Part shown: piece after piece, positions 16,638-23,655 of the stretch
Layout: each line of letters opens with the position of its first letter
How positions within the stretch are numbered: the stretch's first letter is position 1
DNA from: Solibacillus silvestris_B
GTDB taxonomy: Bacteria > Bacillota > Bacilli > Bacillales_A > Planococcaceae
Reading direction: 5' to 3'
Assembly (NCBI RefSeq): GCF_051967575.1
Contig: NZ_JBQCJW010000024.1
Location: forward strand, 1-52,725
DNA: 52,725 nt
Translations under genes and position numbers: made by a program
The notes under the pieces: generated by a model
What the model saw: the letters and a program-made list of their open reading frames with translations, nothing else
The model's database searches: none
What the model was told of the DNA's origin: nothing

Positions 16638-18992
16638 TCAATGTTTCATTGTTGGCCGAAATACTTGCCATGGCTTTGTTACGTGCTGCAAACGGAAGAG
16701 CATCACTGTGCAATCGTCTGCAATTGGGTACATTTGTTTGAATTGTGTCATTACATCAAATAAAACGACTTGGATAGAGGCTCCTTTATCCAGCCCTTGC
16801 CTAATTAAACGGATAATCAGTTGTTCCTGTGCATCCCATTGTGCAGACGATGAAAATAGTCCATCAGATATCATTAAAATAACGTCCTCCGATAATAATG
16901 GAATCATTTCTGTATCGATTGCAAAATTAGGCAAAAACCCAATTGGGGCACTTGTACTTTCTATTTTGAATAAATCAGGTCCCCTCAATACATATGTTGT
17001 CATTCCCCCCGCTTTCCAGCACCATAAATGACCGAATTGCAGATCGACAAGGGCAAAATCCATCGTTGCATACATATCCGAATCATTTTTTAATGACATG
17101 ACATAGTGCATTGTGTGCATTGCCGTTTCAGGATCCATATTATACGTTATACAATCTTGCATCATTTGAATTAAGCGTTCACTTTCTTCATGGGCCCTAA
17201 TATTCGTTCCCATCCCATCCGATAGCATGATTGCCATTAAGCCTGGGTGTATCGGGAACACACGGTAGGAATCCCCCGAAATCGTATGGTGTGCATGTGA
17301 ATACGTATATATATCATACTCCAATTGATAGCGGATTGCAGAGCGAAACTTTATTTGCCGATAAAAAATAGGCGATTGTTGTTCATAAATTTGTTCGCCT
17401 GTCAGAGGCTCATGAAACAGCTCAAACAACTGTTGTTCTAAATGGTGAATAACGACATGTGCTTCACGATGATCAGCTACATAACAAATAAACTCCCGAT
17501 TCCCTATTTCCGTTTTTATCCATTGAATGTGCAAGCAATGAATATCACGCTCTCTTAAATATTGCTGGGTTTCAACGTCAATTTCCGATGTACCGATTTC
17601 CAGCTGATGACTGCTTAACAGTTTCTCAAAATGACTGCTTAAATCACGAAGCTGTAATGCAATCATTTTTTTCCCATGATAAAATTCCCGTTCCATATGC
17701 TCCTTGTTTAAAGCCGATTCCAGCTCTTCCAACAATTTCGAGGATTTAATGCACTTCCCTTTTATTTGTTCTTCGACACGAATCCATCCGACAGGTTTCG
17801 GACTTCTTTTTGCCAACCGCCATGCATCGATTATTTCTTCCATTTCCCGATTTTGCCCCCAGCACTGTTCGTAGCGAAAACAGCTTGAACATATTACAAA
17901 CGGCTCTACATTTACTTTGTTTTTCGCCACTTGTTGAGTAAATCGTTCAAATACAAGCTCCTTCATAAAGGACACAAATTGCTGAAACTGTTTTAATTGA
18001 ACTTCCACCACTTCATTGCGATTTACTTGCACGATGCTGACCGTATGCTGGTTATAATACATCTGACAATAGGAAAGCACCTTTTTCGGTATTAATAGAA
18101 AACCGATTGCCCCTGTCAGCATGGACAGAAAGTAAACACTATCTATTGGCAATGTTGCATCATAAAAAAAGAAAAATACACTTGGCAGCAAACTGAAAAG
18201 CGCGACCATATAACGTCCCTGATTTTGCACAAATGCCGTAACCAGCCCTGTACATGCATATAAAATCATCATTCCTGTAAATGACAAATTGGCTAAGCCG
18301 ATGAAAAAGCCGAGCGAGAGCGAAAAAATTACCGTAGCGCCAACCGTCGATGTATAGGCAATAAGACAAATAAGCAGGTGAAGCACAATGAGCGGCAATG
18401 AAAAATATAAAATAGTAAAGTTTTGCATTCCGATGATTATGCCGGCCAGCACGACGATGATTGCTGTTATTTTTTCCCGTGTCCATTCAAAGTGCCCCAT
18501 CCCATCGCTTGGCGAGCTGAGAAGACGCATGAAAAACAACATGGAAACAGCAAAAAAACATTCATAAACAATATAAAATAAAATCATGACAGACGGCATT
18601 CCACTATGCAATGCCAATTGCCATATCAATTGGACGCCAACAATACAAATAGCCAATAAGATATAAGGTGACAGCTTCACATACTTAAACCTTATGAGAC
18701 ATTCCATGAAAAGGAGCTGCACTAAAACAAGAGCGCCTTGACCAAAGCCGAGAAAGAAGGTTCCGATTATCCCGCCTAGTAACGCACTTTTTTGAAAGGA
18801 GGCGAACCGTGTTCGAATTATAAGCCAAAATGGAAGAAATAACGGAGCAACCGCTTCAAAAAATACAGCTTGGGCAAAGCAGAGCGCTATAAACATAACG
18901 GCACTTGCTATAATTAGTTTGGATTTTTCTTTATATAATAATAGGCTTAAATTCAATGATTGAAACTCGTTTTGATTATTCAACGTTACCAT
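16638..18992 (-). CDS. spoIIE: Stage II sporulation protein E (membrane PP2C phosphatase)
   Basis: Dephosphorylates the anti-anti-sigma factor SpoIIAA to release sigma-F in the forespore, and localises to the polar septum with FtsZ. The N-terminal ~320 residues hold about ten hydrophobic segments. A linker region has a Cys cluster (CSSCFRYEQC). The C-terminal PP2C domain (about 560-784) keeps SGDSYRV, LSDGMG, MISDGLF and DDCTVMLF, the metal-binding Asp positions. 784 aa, slightly shorter than in B. subtilis (827). ATG with AAAGGTG 8 nt upstream. It is under a Spo0A-type promoter. Confidence 0.96.
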   Translation of the reverse strand: MVTLNNQNEFQSLNLSLLLYKEKSKLIIASAVMFIALCFAQAVFFEAVAPLFLPFWLIIRTRFASFQKSALLGGIIGTFFLGFGQGALVLVQLLFMECLIRFKYVKLSPYILLAICIVGVQLIWQLALHSGMPSVMILFYIVYECFFAVSMLFFMRLLSSPSDGMGHFEWTREKITAIIVVLAGIIIGMQNFTILYFSLPLIVLHLLICLIAYTSTVGATVIFSLSLGFFIGLANLSFTGMMILYACTGLVTAFVQNQGRYMVALFSLLPSVFFFFYDATLPIDSVYFLSMLTGAIGFLLIPKKVLSYCQMYYNQHTVSIVQVNRNEVVEVQLKQFQQFVSFMKELVFERFTQQVAKNKVNVEPFVICSSCFRYEQCWGQNREMEEIIDAWRLAKRSPKPVGWIRVEEQIKGKCIKSSKLLEELESALNKEHMEREFYHGKKMIALQLRDLSSHFEKLLSSHQLEIGTSEIDVETQQYLRERDIHCLHIQWIKTEIGNREFICYVADHREAHVVIHHLEQQLFELFHEPLTGEQIYEQQSPIFYRQIKFRSAIRYQLEYDIYTYSHAHHTISGDSYRVFPIHPGLMAIMLSDGMGTNIRAHEESERLIQMMQDCITYNMDPETAMHTMHYVMSLKNDSDMYATMDFALVDLQFGHLWCWKAGGMTTYVLRGPDLFKIESTSAPIGFLPNFAIDTEMIPLLSEDVILMISDGLFSSSAQWDAQEQLIIRLIRQGLDKGASIQVVLFDVMTQFKQMYPIADDCTVMLFRLQHVTKPWQVFRPTMKH

Positions 18993-19020
18993 TTTACTAT
19001 CACCTTTTCTTTTTGACGTT

Positions 19021-19053
19021 ATTATATAAAGAAAGAAAAGTGAATTTTGTCTG
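19021..19053 (-). promoter_or_regulatory. spoIIE promoter with 21-bp spacer (Spo0A type)
   Basis: Minus strand: perfect -10 TATAAT (19021-19026) and -35-like CAGACA (19048-19053) separated by 21 bp. The B. subtilis spoIIE promoter is known for the same over-long spacing, which makes sigma-A dependent on Spo0A~P. The likely 0A box is listed separately. Confidence 0.6.
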
Positions 19054-19079
19054 TTTGTAGTACGATTTCATAAAAAGTG

Positions 19080-19086
19080 TTCGACG
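19080..19086 (-). promoter_or_regulatory. Possible Spo0A box upstream of spoIIE
   Basis: Minus strand CGTCGAA, one mismatch from the 0A box TGTCGAA, about 27 bp upstream of the -35-like element. It is a single imperfect site, so this is suggestive only. Confidence 0.4.
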
Positions 19087-19220
19087 GATTTTTTATGGCA
19101 TTATTCCGATTAGGCCATATTTTATTTTAGGCAAATGACAGTTAAAAAGCGGAAATATTCGAATTTCCAACATAACTGATAATAGTAATAAACTTTTGCG
19201 AAAAGAAGTTGAAAATAGTG

Positions 19221-19249
19221 TTGACACTTGTTATACGGCGATGTATTAT
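19221..19249 (+). promoter_or_regulatory. tRNA operon promoter
   Basis: Plus strand: consensus -35 TTGACA (19221-19226), 17-bp spacer, -10 TATTAT (19244-19249), ending 19 bp before the first tRNA. Confidence 0.85.
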
Positions 19250-19268
19250 TAATTCTGTTGTTAAATTT

Positions 19269-19345
19269 GGCGGTGTAGCTCAGTTGGCTAGAGCACTCGG
19301 TTCATACCCGAAAGGTCGTGGGTTCGACTCCCTCTGCCGCCACCA
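19269..19345 (+). tRNA. tRNA-Met (anticodon CAT)
   Basis: Cloverleaf with acceptor GGCGGTG pairing to TGCCGCC, D-arm GCTC..GAGC, anticodon loop TTCATAC giving CAT, T-arm GTGGGTTCGACTCCC and an encoded CCA end (19343-19345). It lacks the initiator feature of three G-C pairs in the anticodon stem, so it is probably elongator Met. The spoIIE neighbourhood of B. subtilis also has a Met-Glu tRNA pair. Confidence 0.95.
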
Positions 19346-19352
19346 TATTTTT

Positions 19353-19424
19353 GGCCCGTTGGTCAAGTGGTTAAGACACCGCCCTTTCACGGCGGTAACA
19401 CGGGTTCGAATCCCGTACGGGTCA
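19353..19424 (+). tRNA. tRNA-Glu (anticodon TTC)
   Basis: 72 nt. Acceptor GGCCCGT pairs with ACGGGTC, anticodon loop CTTTCAC gives TTC, T-arm CGGGTTCGAATCCCG. The 3' end is followed by TCC, so CCA is not encoded and must be added by tRNA nucleotidyltransferase, unlike the neighbouring tRNA-Met. It shares the transcript with tRNA-Met. Confidence 0.95.
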
Positions 19425-19430
19425 TCCAAA

Positions 19431-19466
19431 AAGCCGTTTAGGAAATCGCAATTTCCTAAACGGCTT
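19431..19466 (+). terminator. tRNA operon terminator
   Basis: 16-bp perfect stem (19431-19446 with 19451-19466), CGCA loop, followed by TTCTTTTTTT on the plus strand. Confidence 0.95.
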
Positions 19467-19567
19467 TTCTTTTTTTCATTTCAATCTTCTTTTCTTCTAT
19501 TTTGTGACTTCATGGCAATCCCTGTTCCTTTTACTTTATAATAGCTAAGAAAGAGGAGGCGTATATT

Positions 19568-19759
19568 TTGGTACAAAATTTTACATACCTAGCATTTCTT
19601 TGTGGAGTCAGTATGCTTTTAGTTGTTGGAGGCGTTCTGTTAACAAACTTACCCCTTCCACTCCAAATTATTATGATTGCTGTCGGTTTAGTCGGGGGCA
19701 TTTTCTGCTTCATCACACTTATCCGTGTACTAATCAAGCATAATATCGAAAAAGAATAA
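19568..19759 (+). CDS. Small two-helix membrane protein, unknown function
   Basis: A 63-aa hydrophobic protein with two likely membrane helices (about residues 6-26 and 31-55), a short polar hairpin between them and a charged C-terminus ending HNIEKE. I do not recognise a family. The start is TTG at 19568, preceded by a very good AGAGGAGG site 8 nt away. A TATAAT -10 (19537-19542) lies just upstream without a good -35. It is on the opposite strand to its neighbours, between the tRNA terminator and a strong bidirectional terminator. The clean ribosome site makes it a real gene. Confidence 0.7.
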   Translation: MVQNFTYLAFLCGVSMLLVVGGVLLTNLPLPLQIIMIAVGLVGGIFCFITLIRVLIKHNIEKE

Positions 19760-19784
19760 CGAAAATGTGGGTTATACAATAAGA

Positions 19785-19830
19785 AAGAGCGGTGTATTGT
19801 AAGTGAAAAAACTTACAATACACCGCTCTT
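19785..19830. terminator. Bidirectional terminator between the small membrane gene and the S1-domain gene
   Basis: A 20-bp perfect stem (19785-19804 with 19811-19830) and GAAAAA loop lies between convergent genes. T-tracts on both sides are modest, but the stem is very stable. Confidence 0.8.
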
Positions 19831-19874
19831 ATCATCTATTCGACACTTTTTCTACGTTCAAACAGCCAGCAAAA

Positions 19875-20303
19875 TTATCCTCTGCGAGCTCCACGGCCAC
19901 CGCGCTTAGACTCAGTTGCACGCTTTAATGTAGTTAAACGCTCATCGCTATCTTTTAAGAAACGCGCCATTTTTTGTTCAAAGTTCTCTTTTGGTTGACG
20001 ATCATTGCGATCGTTTGAACGGTTATTTTCACGACGAGGACGCTGTGGACGCTCTGGTCGCTCAGCTTGAGGCTTTGCTTTACGGATTGAAAGACCAATC
20101 TTTCCGTCCGCTTCAACATTCATCACTTTCACTTCGACTTCATCGCCTACTTTAAGATGTTCATTAATATCTTTTACGTAGTTATCCGCCACTTCACTAA
20201 TGTGGACCAATCCTGTTTTCCCATCTGGAAGCTCAACGAATGCACCGAAATTTGTGATGCCTGTTACCTTACCTTGTACTTTGCTGCCTACTTCAATTGA
20301 CAT
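19875..20303 (-). CDS. S1-domain RNA-binding protein (YabR-like)
   Basis: 142 aa. An S1 OB-fold occupies residues 1-75 (VQGKVTGITNFGAFVELPDG, GLVHISEVAD, VKVMNVEADGKIGLS), followed by a low-complexity Arg/Asn/Pro/Gln linker and a basic Gly/Arg tail (RGGRGARRG). This matches the general-stress-protein-13/YabR family, whose precise RNA target is not established. The position after divIC matches B. subtilis yabR. ATG with AAGGAGGAG 10 nt upstream. A consensus promoter lies about 90 bp upstream, so expression should be independent of divIC. Confidence 0.9.
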   Translation of the reverse strand: MSIEVGSKVQGKVTGITNFGAFVELPDGKTGLVHISEVADNYVKDINEHLKVGDEVEVKVMNVEADGKIGLSIRKAKPQAERPERPQRPRRENNRSNDRNDRQPKENFEQKMARFLKDSDERLTTLKRATESKRGGRGARRG

Positions 20304-20398
20304 AAAAAAAATGCTCCTCCTTAAATTTTAAGAGGCCCTTCGATTGAAAAGCCATTTATCAATTATAATGAAACTTTTGTTCAATAGTTTCTTCTCTA

Positions 20399-20426
20399 AT
20401 TATAGCTAACATAAAAAGAGTGTCAA
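20399..20426 (-). promoter_or_regulatory. Consensus promoter of the S1-domain gene
   Basis: Minus strand: -35 TTGACA (20421-20426) and -10 TATAAT (20399-20404), both perfect, with a 16-bp spacer. The -35 hexamer lies in the loop and right arm of the divIC terminator hairpin. Confidence 0.8.
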
Positions 20427-20437
20427 CAAGACACTCT
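20417..20437 (-). terminator. divIC operon terminator
   Basis: 8-bp stem AGAGTGTC/GACACTCT (20417-20424 with 20430-20437), 5-nt loop, then TTTTT on the minus strand. It overlaps the -35 of the next promoter. Confidence 0.8.
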
Positions 20438-20558
20438 ACCTAAAGGTAATTAATCCCAAATATTTTATCGCAAAATCAACATAATGATTAGTTTTTTTAT
20501 TTAATTTTCAAAGTAGCATCTTTTTCTTTAAATGGTTATATCCAATAACTATTAATAA

Positions 20559-20993
20559 CTACTTCTTTTCATCCCTGGGCTTTTCGTCATTGCCTTTTTC
20601 GGATGTATTCGGTATTGTAAAGATTATTTCGCCTTCTTCAGAAAGGAAAAACTCTTTTCTCGCTAGCTTGGCGATGTATTCATCATCTTCCAGTTTCGCA
20701 AGCTGCAAGTTTAAAAGCTCTTGTCTGTGCAGAGCTTCGTCCAATTGTGCTGCAACAGCTGCCTTACTCTCTTCCTTGGCAGCGAGACGTTCGCTTTGTA
20801 CCATATTCGCCTTTACTAATGCTGCAATTACTACTGCTGCAAATACGAAAAATACAGCCAATCTTCTACGGCGCCGAACAGCTATTTTTGCTTTCATTTG
20901 GGCTCTAGCTTGCGGATTTGATCGGACATAGTCGTTATTTAACGGCTGGACGTTATGATTATGTAGCTCTTCTTGCACATTTCTTCTTCCCAC
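20559..20993 (-). CDS. divIC: Cell-division protein DivIC (FtsB-like)
   Basis: Bitopic septum protein of the DivIB-DivIC-FtsL complex. 144 aa: a basic cytoplasmic N-terminus ending in RRRRR, one membrane helix (about 45-62), then an extracellular coiled coil (about 66-105, LDEALHRQELLNLQLAKLEDDEYI) and the conserved YIAKLARKEFF(L)SEEGEIIF block. The start is GTG with GGAGG 7 nt upstream. It follows yabP-yabQ as in B. subtilis, where transcription is partly by sigma-A and partly read-through from a sigma-E promoter. Confidence 0.93.
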   Translation of the reverse strand: MGRRNVQEELHNHNVQPLNNDYVRSNPQARAQMKAKIAVRRRRRLAVFFVFAAVVIAALVKANMVQSERLAAKEESKAAVAAQLDEALHRQELLNLQLAKLEDDEYIAKLARKEFFLSEEGEIIFTIPNTSEKGNDEKPRDEKK

Positions 20994-21043
20994 TCCGTCT
21001 CCTCCCCCACAATAAAGATAGTTGTTATTATTATACGAGTTCG

Positions 21044-21502
21044 CTACTTTGTTTTAAAGGCTTTTAATGAATATTTCTTAAATATTTTAATAATTGGATT
21101 ACTGATGAACACAATCGGCGCTATTAATAACTTTACAATAATTTTTACAATTTTAACTAATACATGTCCAATAAAGAAAAAGGGCTTCACAAATATATTT
21201 ATGCTTATCCTTCCAATAAAGCGCATACTATTTTGGAAAACTAATTCGTATATCGCAATCCCGGCGATTTGGGCAAGTGGATCAACAAACCGCCATTGCC
21301 CTCCTTTAACTAAAAATAACAAGTAAAATGTACTTACCCCTAGAAACAGCCAAACAACCCATTCGAAAAACCATGTTACCCGTCGAATAAATTTAAAGGG
21401 GATGCGATTTACGTTAATTCTTATACAATCGATTATTGCACCTACAGCTATTCCGCTTATAAACATGACAAGGATGCTTACAAGCTGCGCACTCATCATC
21501 AT
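21044..21502 (-). CDS. yabQ: Spore cortex biosynthesis protein YabQ
   Basis: 152-aa integral membrane protein with about four hydrophobic segments and a basic C-terminus. Layout matches YabQ, required for spore cortex formation in B. subtilis and made in the mother cell. The ATG (three consecutive ATG codons) overlaps the yabP stop by 4 bp. No separate ribosome site is seen, so translation is probably coupled to yabP. divIC follows 50 bp downstream. Confidence 0.9.
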   Translation of the reverse strand: MMMSAQLVSILVMFISGIAVGAIIDCIRINVNRIPFKFIRRVTWFFEWVVWLFLGVSTFYLLFLVKGGQWRFVDPLAQIAGIAIYELVFQNSMRFIGRISINIFVKPFFFIGHVLVKIVKIIVKLLIAPIVFISNPIIKIFKKYSLKAFKTK

Positions 21503-21798
21503 CCAAACAATTTATGGAGGAAACTTTTCGACAAACCGTTCTCGCTTTCATCGTATTGGAATTGCTTCACTTCCCCTTCCAATGTGAGCAACCCTTTATC
21601 CACGTCTAAATGTACGATACGCAGTTCTTCTCCACGGATTAATAAATGGCCTTGTGATGTATTTACGTAAAATTCCTCCTGATCAAATCGCTCGATACTT
21701 TTTACTGATGTCATGTCCATACGTTTTCGATTGCGTACCGTTACTAAGTGATCACCAGATGAAATAGTGTAGCGATTGCTTTCTTGATGAATCGTCAT
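21499..21798 (-). CDS. yabP: Spore coat/cortex-associated protein YabP
   Basis: 99-aa soluble YabP/YqfC-family protein with beta-rich repeats (HLVTVRNRKRMDMTSVKSIE and HLLIRGEELRIVHLDVDKG). In B. subtilis it is a sigma-E-dependent sporulation gene required for mature spores. GGGGG sits 6 nt before the ATG. It is the first gene of yabP-yabQ-divIC. A sigma-E-like promoter overlaps the rqcP terminator just upstream. Confidence 0.92.
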   Translation of the reverse strand: MTIHQESNRYTISSGDHLVTVRNRKRMDMTSVKSIERFDQEEFYVNTSQGHLLIRGEELRIVHLDVDKGLLTLEGEVKQFQYDESENGLSKSFLHKLFG

Positions 21799-21828
21799 GC
21801 AAGTCCCCCTTTGAGCTTATAGTTGTAC

Positions 21829-21857
21829 ACTATATGCACAAAAGAAAAAAAGCATGA
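21829..21857 (-). promoter_or_regulatory. Probable sigma-E promoter of yabP-yabQ-divIC
   Basis: Minus strand: -35 TCATGCT (21851-21857), 14-bp spacer, -10 CATATAGT (21829-21836). This is close to the sigma-E consensus (KMATATT-N14-CATACAHT) with two mismatches in each element. The -35 uses bases of the rqcP terminator arm. Confidence 0.5.
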
Positions 21858-21876
21858 CACAAAAAGATGGTCATGC
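21852..21876 (-). terminator. rqcP terminator
   Basis: 7-bp stem GCATGAC/GTCATGC (21852-21858 with 21870-21876) followed by TTTTTTT on the minus strand, 8 bp after the rqcP stop. Confidence 0.85.
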
Positions 21877-21884
21877 CTCTATCA

Positions 21885-22175
21885 TTATTCTTCATCGTCA
21901 ATAAATTCTGGCTCAACCTTTTCTAGACGCTCTTCTTTTAAAATTGTAAACATTTTTAATGCTTCTTCTTTTTTCACATTTTCACGCAATTCTTCCACGC
22001 GTGCAGTTACGATTTTCTGTCCGAAGCGAATTGCCAGTTCGTCGCCTGCTTTCACTGTACTACTTGCCTTAGCCACTTTTCCGTTAATCATAATACGGCC
22101 TTGTACCGCTACTTCTTTTGCTAATGTACGGCGTTTAATCAAACGCGAAACTTTTAAAAATTTATCCAGGCGCAT
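21885..22175 (-). CDS. rqcP: RqcP, ribosome-associated quality control factor (S4 domain)
   Basis: 96 aa. S4 RNA-binding fold in residues 1-60 (MRLDKFLKVSRLIKRRTLAKE, GRIMINGKVAKASSTVKAGD), plus a charged C-terminal helix. This is B. subtilis YabO/RqcP, which binds stalled 50S subunits with RqcH and supports alanine tailing of incomplete chains. ATG with GGGGAG 7 nt upstream, 4 bp after mazG. It is the last gene of the flippase-mazG-rqcP group. Confidence 0.94.
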   Translation of the reverse strand: MRLDKFLKVSRLIKRRTLAKEVAVQGRIMINGKVAKASSTVKAGDELAIRFGQKIVTARVEELRENVKKEEALKMFTILKEERLEKVEPEFIDDEE

Positions 22176-22179
22176 AAAT

Positions 22180-23646
22180 TTACTCCCCTTTTTCTAATTG
22201 TTTAGCTTCATCCCAAAATGCATCTAGTTGTCCCAATGTAAAATCGCTAAATGCCTTTCCGCTATTTTTTACACTTTGTTCGACGAAGTGAAAACGTCTT
22301 GCAAACTTTTCGTTGGCGTGCAGCATCGCCTCTTCCGGCGAGATTTTATAAAAGCGCGCAATGTTGACAAGTGTAAATAATACGTCTCCAAATTCGTCTG
22401 TTTGGCTAATAGCGGAGCCTTTTGTAATTTCGTCACGGAATTCTTGCCATTCCTCCTCAAACTTTTCCCATGCGGCATCGGCGTTTGGCCAATCAAAGCC
22501 TACTGTCGCCGCTTTTTTCTGATAGCTGTAAGACGTTTGCAGCGATGAATACGGACTATATTCATCGTTTAAGAGAGGTTCATCGGCTGAATCACCCTTC
22601 TCCTCTTTTTTAATCTCTTCCCAATTGGCGACAACTTGATCAGCATCTTTCACTGTGACATTGCCAAAAACATGCGGATGGCGGCGAATCATTTTTCCGC
22701 TGATTGATGCCAGCACTTCCTCTAATGTAAAGTAGCCATCATCTTCGCCAATCTGTGCATGTAGAAATACTTGCAGAAGAACATCCCCCAGCTCATCGAC
22801 CATCGCAAAATCATCTTCTGCATCAACCGCTGCCAAAAATTCATGTACTTCTTCCAATAAGTATTTTTTCAATGATTCATGTGTTTGCTTTTGATCCCAT
22901 GGACAGCCATTTGGACCACGTAATTTTGCGATAATCCGGCGGAATGTCGTCCAGTCACGCAACGCATCTTCATCCGATTCAACAGGCGGGACATACACTG
23001 TCGTCAAGTTATTGATTTCGGCGGCCTGATCGAGCTCATAAAGCGGGACAGTTCGCAATCTTTCCTGGGCTGATCCGGCTGCTGTAACAATTGTTACCGG
23101 ATAGTCATCACGGTATTTTTCCATTAATGTCAGTTTTACTTCCGATGCGCTGAACGAATCATATACTTGGGCAATTAAAATGTGTTGGCGCATATTAATA
23201 TCATGCATCGACATACTCGTGCCATCCAACAGCTGAAACCCTTCAATCGGGTCGATTTTCAATGCCCCGAAAATCGGGTCCAAAAAGCTTTGCCCGCCTT
23301 CAATGGCAAGCTTAATGCGTCCTTCACGCTCCGCCTCAATTAAATGCTGGACTGTTTGTTCTGCTACAAGGGGATGACCCGGCACTGCATACATAATCTC
23401 TTCATCCGCAACCGCTTCGATGAGACGCTGTGCAATTTCCTCATATACCGGCCCAAATGAACCATATTTAATATAAATATTATCAAAGCTCGCAAACTCG
23501 ATTCCCTCTTGCTTTAAATCTTGCAAAACAGGGTGATCCTCTGTACGTACATATATTTTCTTGGCGGCTTTAAGTTTTTTATAAACACCCATTTGCATTT
23601 GTTCAAAATCGGCTGCACCTAAACCGATGACTGTTAATTGATTCAC
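22180..23646 (-). CDS. mazG: Fusion of tetrapyrrole-methylase-like domain and MazG NTP pyrophosphohydrolase (YabN)
   Basis: 488 aa with two parts. Residues 1 to about 220 form an S-adenosylmethionine-dependent tetrapyrrole methylase-like domain (QLTVIGLGAADF, AVPGHPLVAEQTV). Residues about 230-488 are MazG with two modules: LRGPNGCPWDQKQTHESL, LEEVHEFL, DELGDVLLQVFLH, then EEWQEFRDE and DEFGDVLFTLVN, which supply metal-binding acidic residues. MazG removes aberrant or excess NTPs; the methylase part has no assigned substrate. GTG 23646 was chosen with AGGTG 6 nt upstream. Collinear with B. subtilis YabN. Confidence 0.94.
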   Translation of the reverse strand: MNQLTVIGLGAADFEQMQMGVYKKLKAAKKIYVRTEDHPVLQDLKQEGIEFASFDNIYIKYGSFGPVYEEIAQRLIEAVADEEIMYAVPGHPLVAEQTVQHLIEAEREGRIKLAIEGGQSFLDPIFGALKIDPIEGFQLLDGTSMSMHDINMRQHILIAQVYDSFSASEVKLTLMEKYRDDYPVTIVTAAGSAQERLRTVPLYELDQAAEINNLTTVYVPPVESDEDALRDWTTFRRIIAKLRGPNGCPWDQKQTHESLKKYLLEEVHEFLAAVDAEDDFAMVDELGDVLLQVFLHAQIGEDDGYFTLEEVLASISGKMIRRHPHVFGNVTVKDADQVVANWEEIKKEEKGDSADEPLLNDEYSPYSSLQTSYSYQKKAATVGFDWPNADAAWEKFEEEWQEFRDEITKGSAISQTDEFGDVLFTLVNIARFYKISPEEAMLHANEKFARRFHFVEQSVKNSGKAFSDFTLGQLDAFWDEAKQLEKGE

Positions 23647-23655
23647 GATAAACAC

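Noticed and set aside
19209..19541. 110-codon plus frame across the tRNA genes
   Set aside because: It covers the tRNA promoter, two tRNAs and a terminator; the RNA genes explain the sequence.
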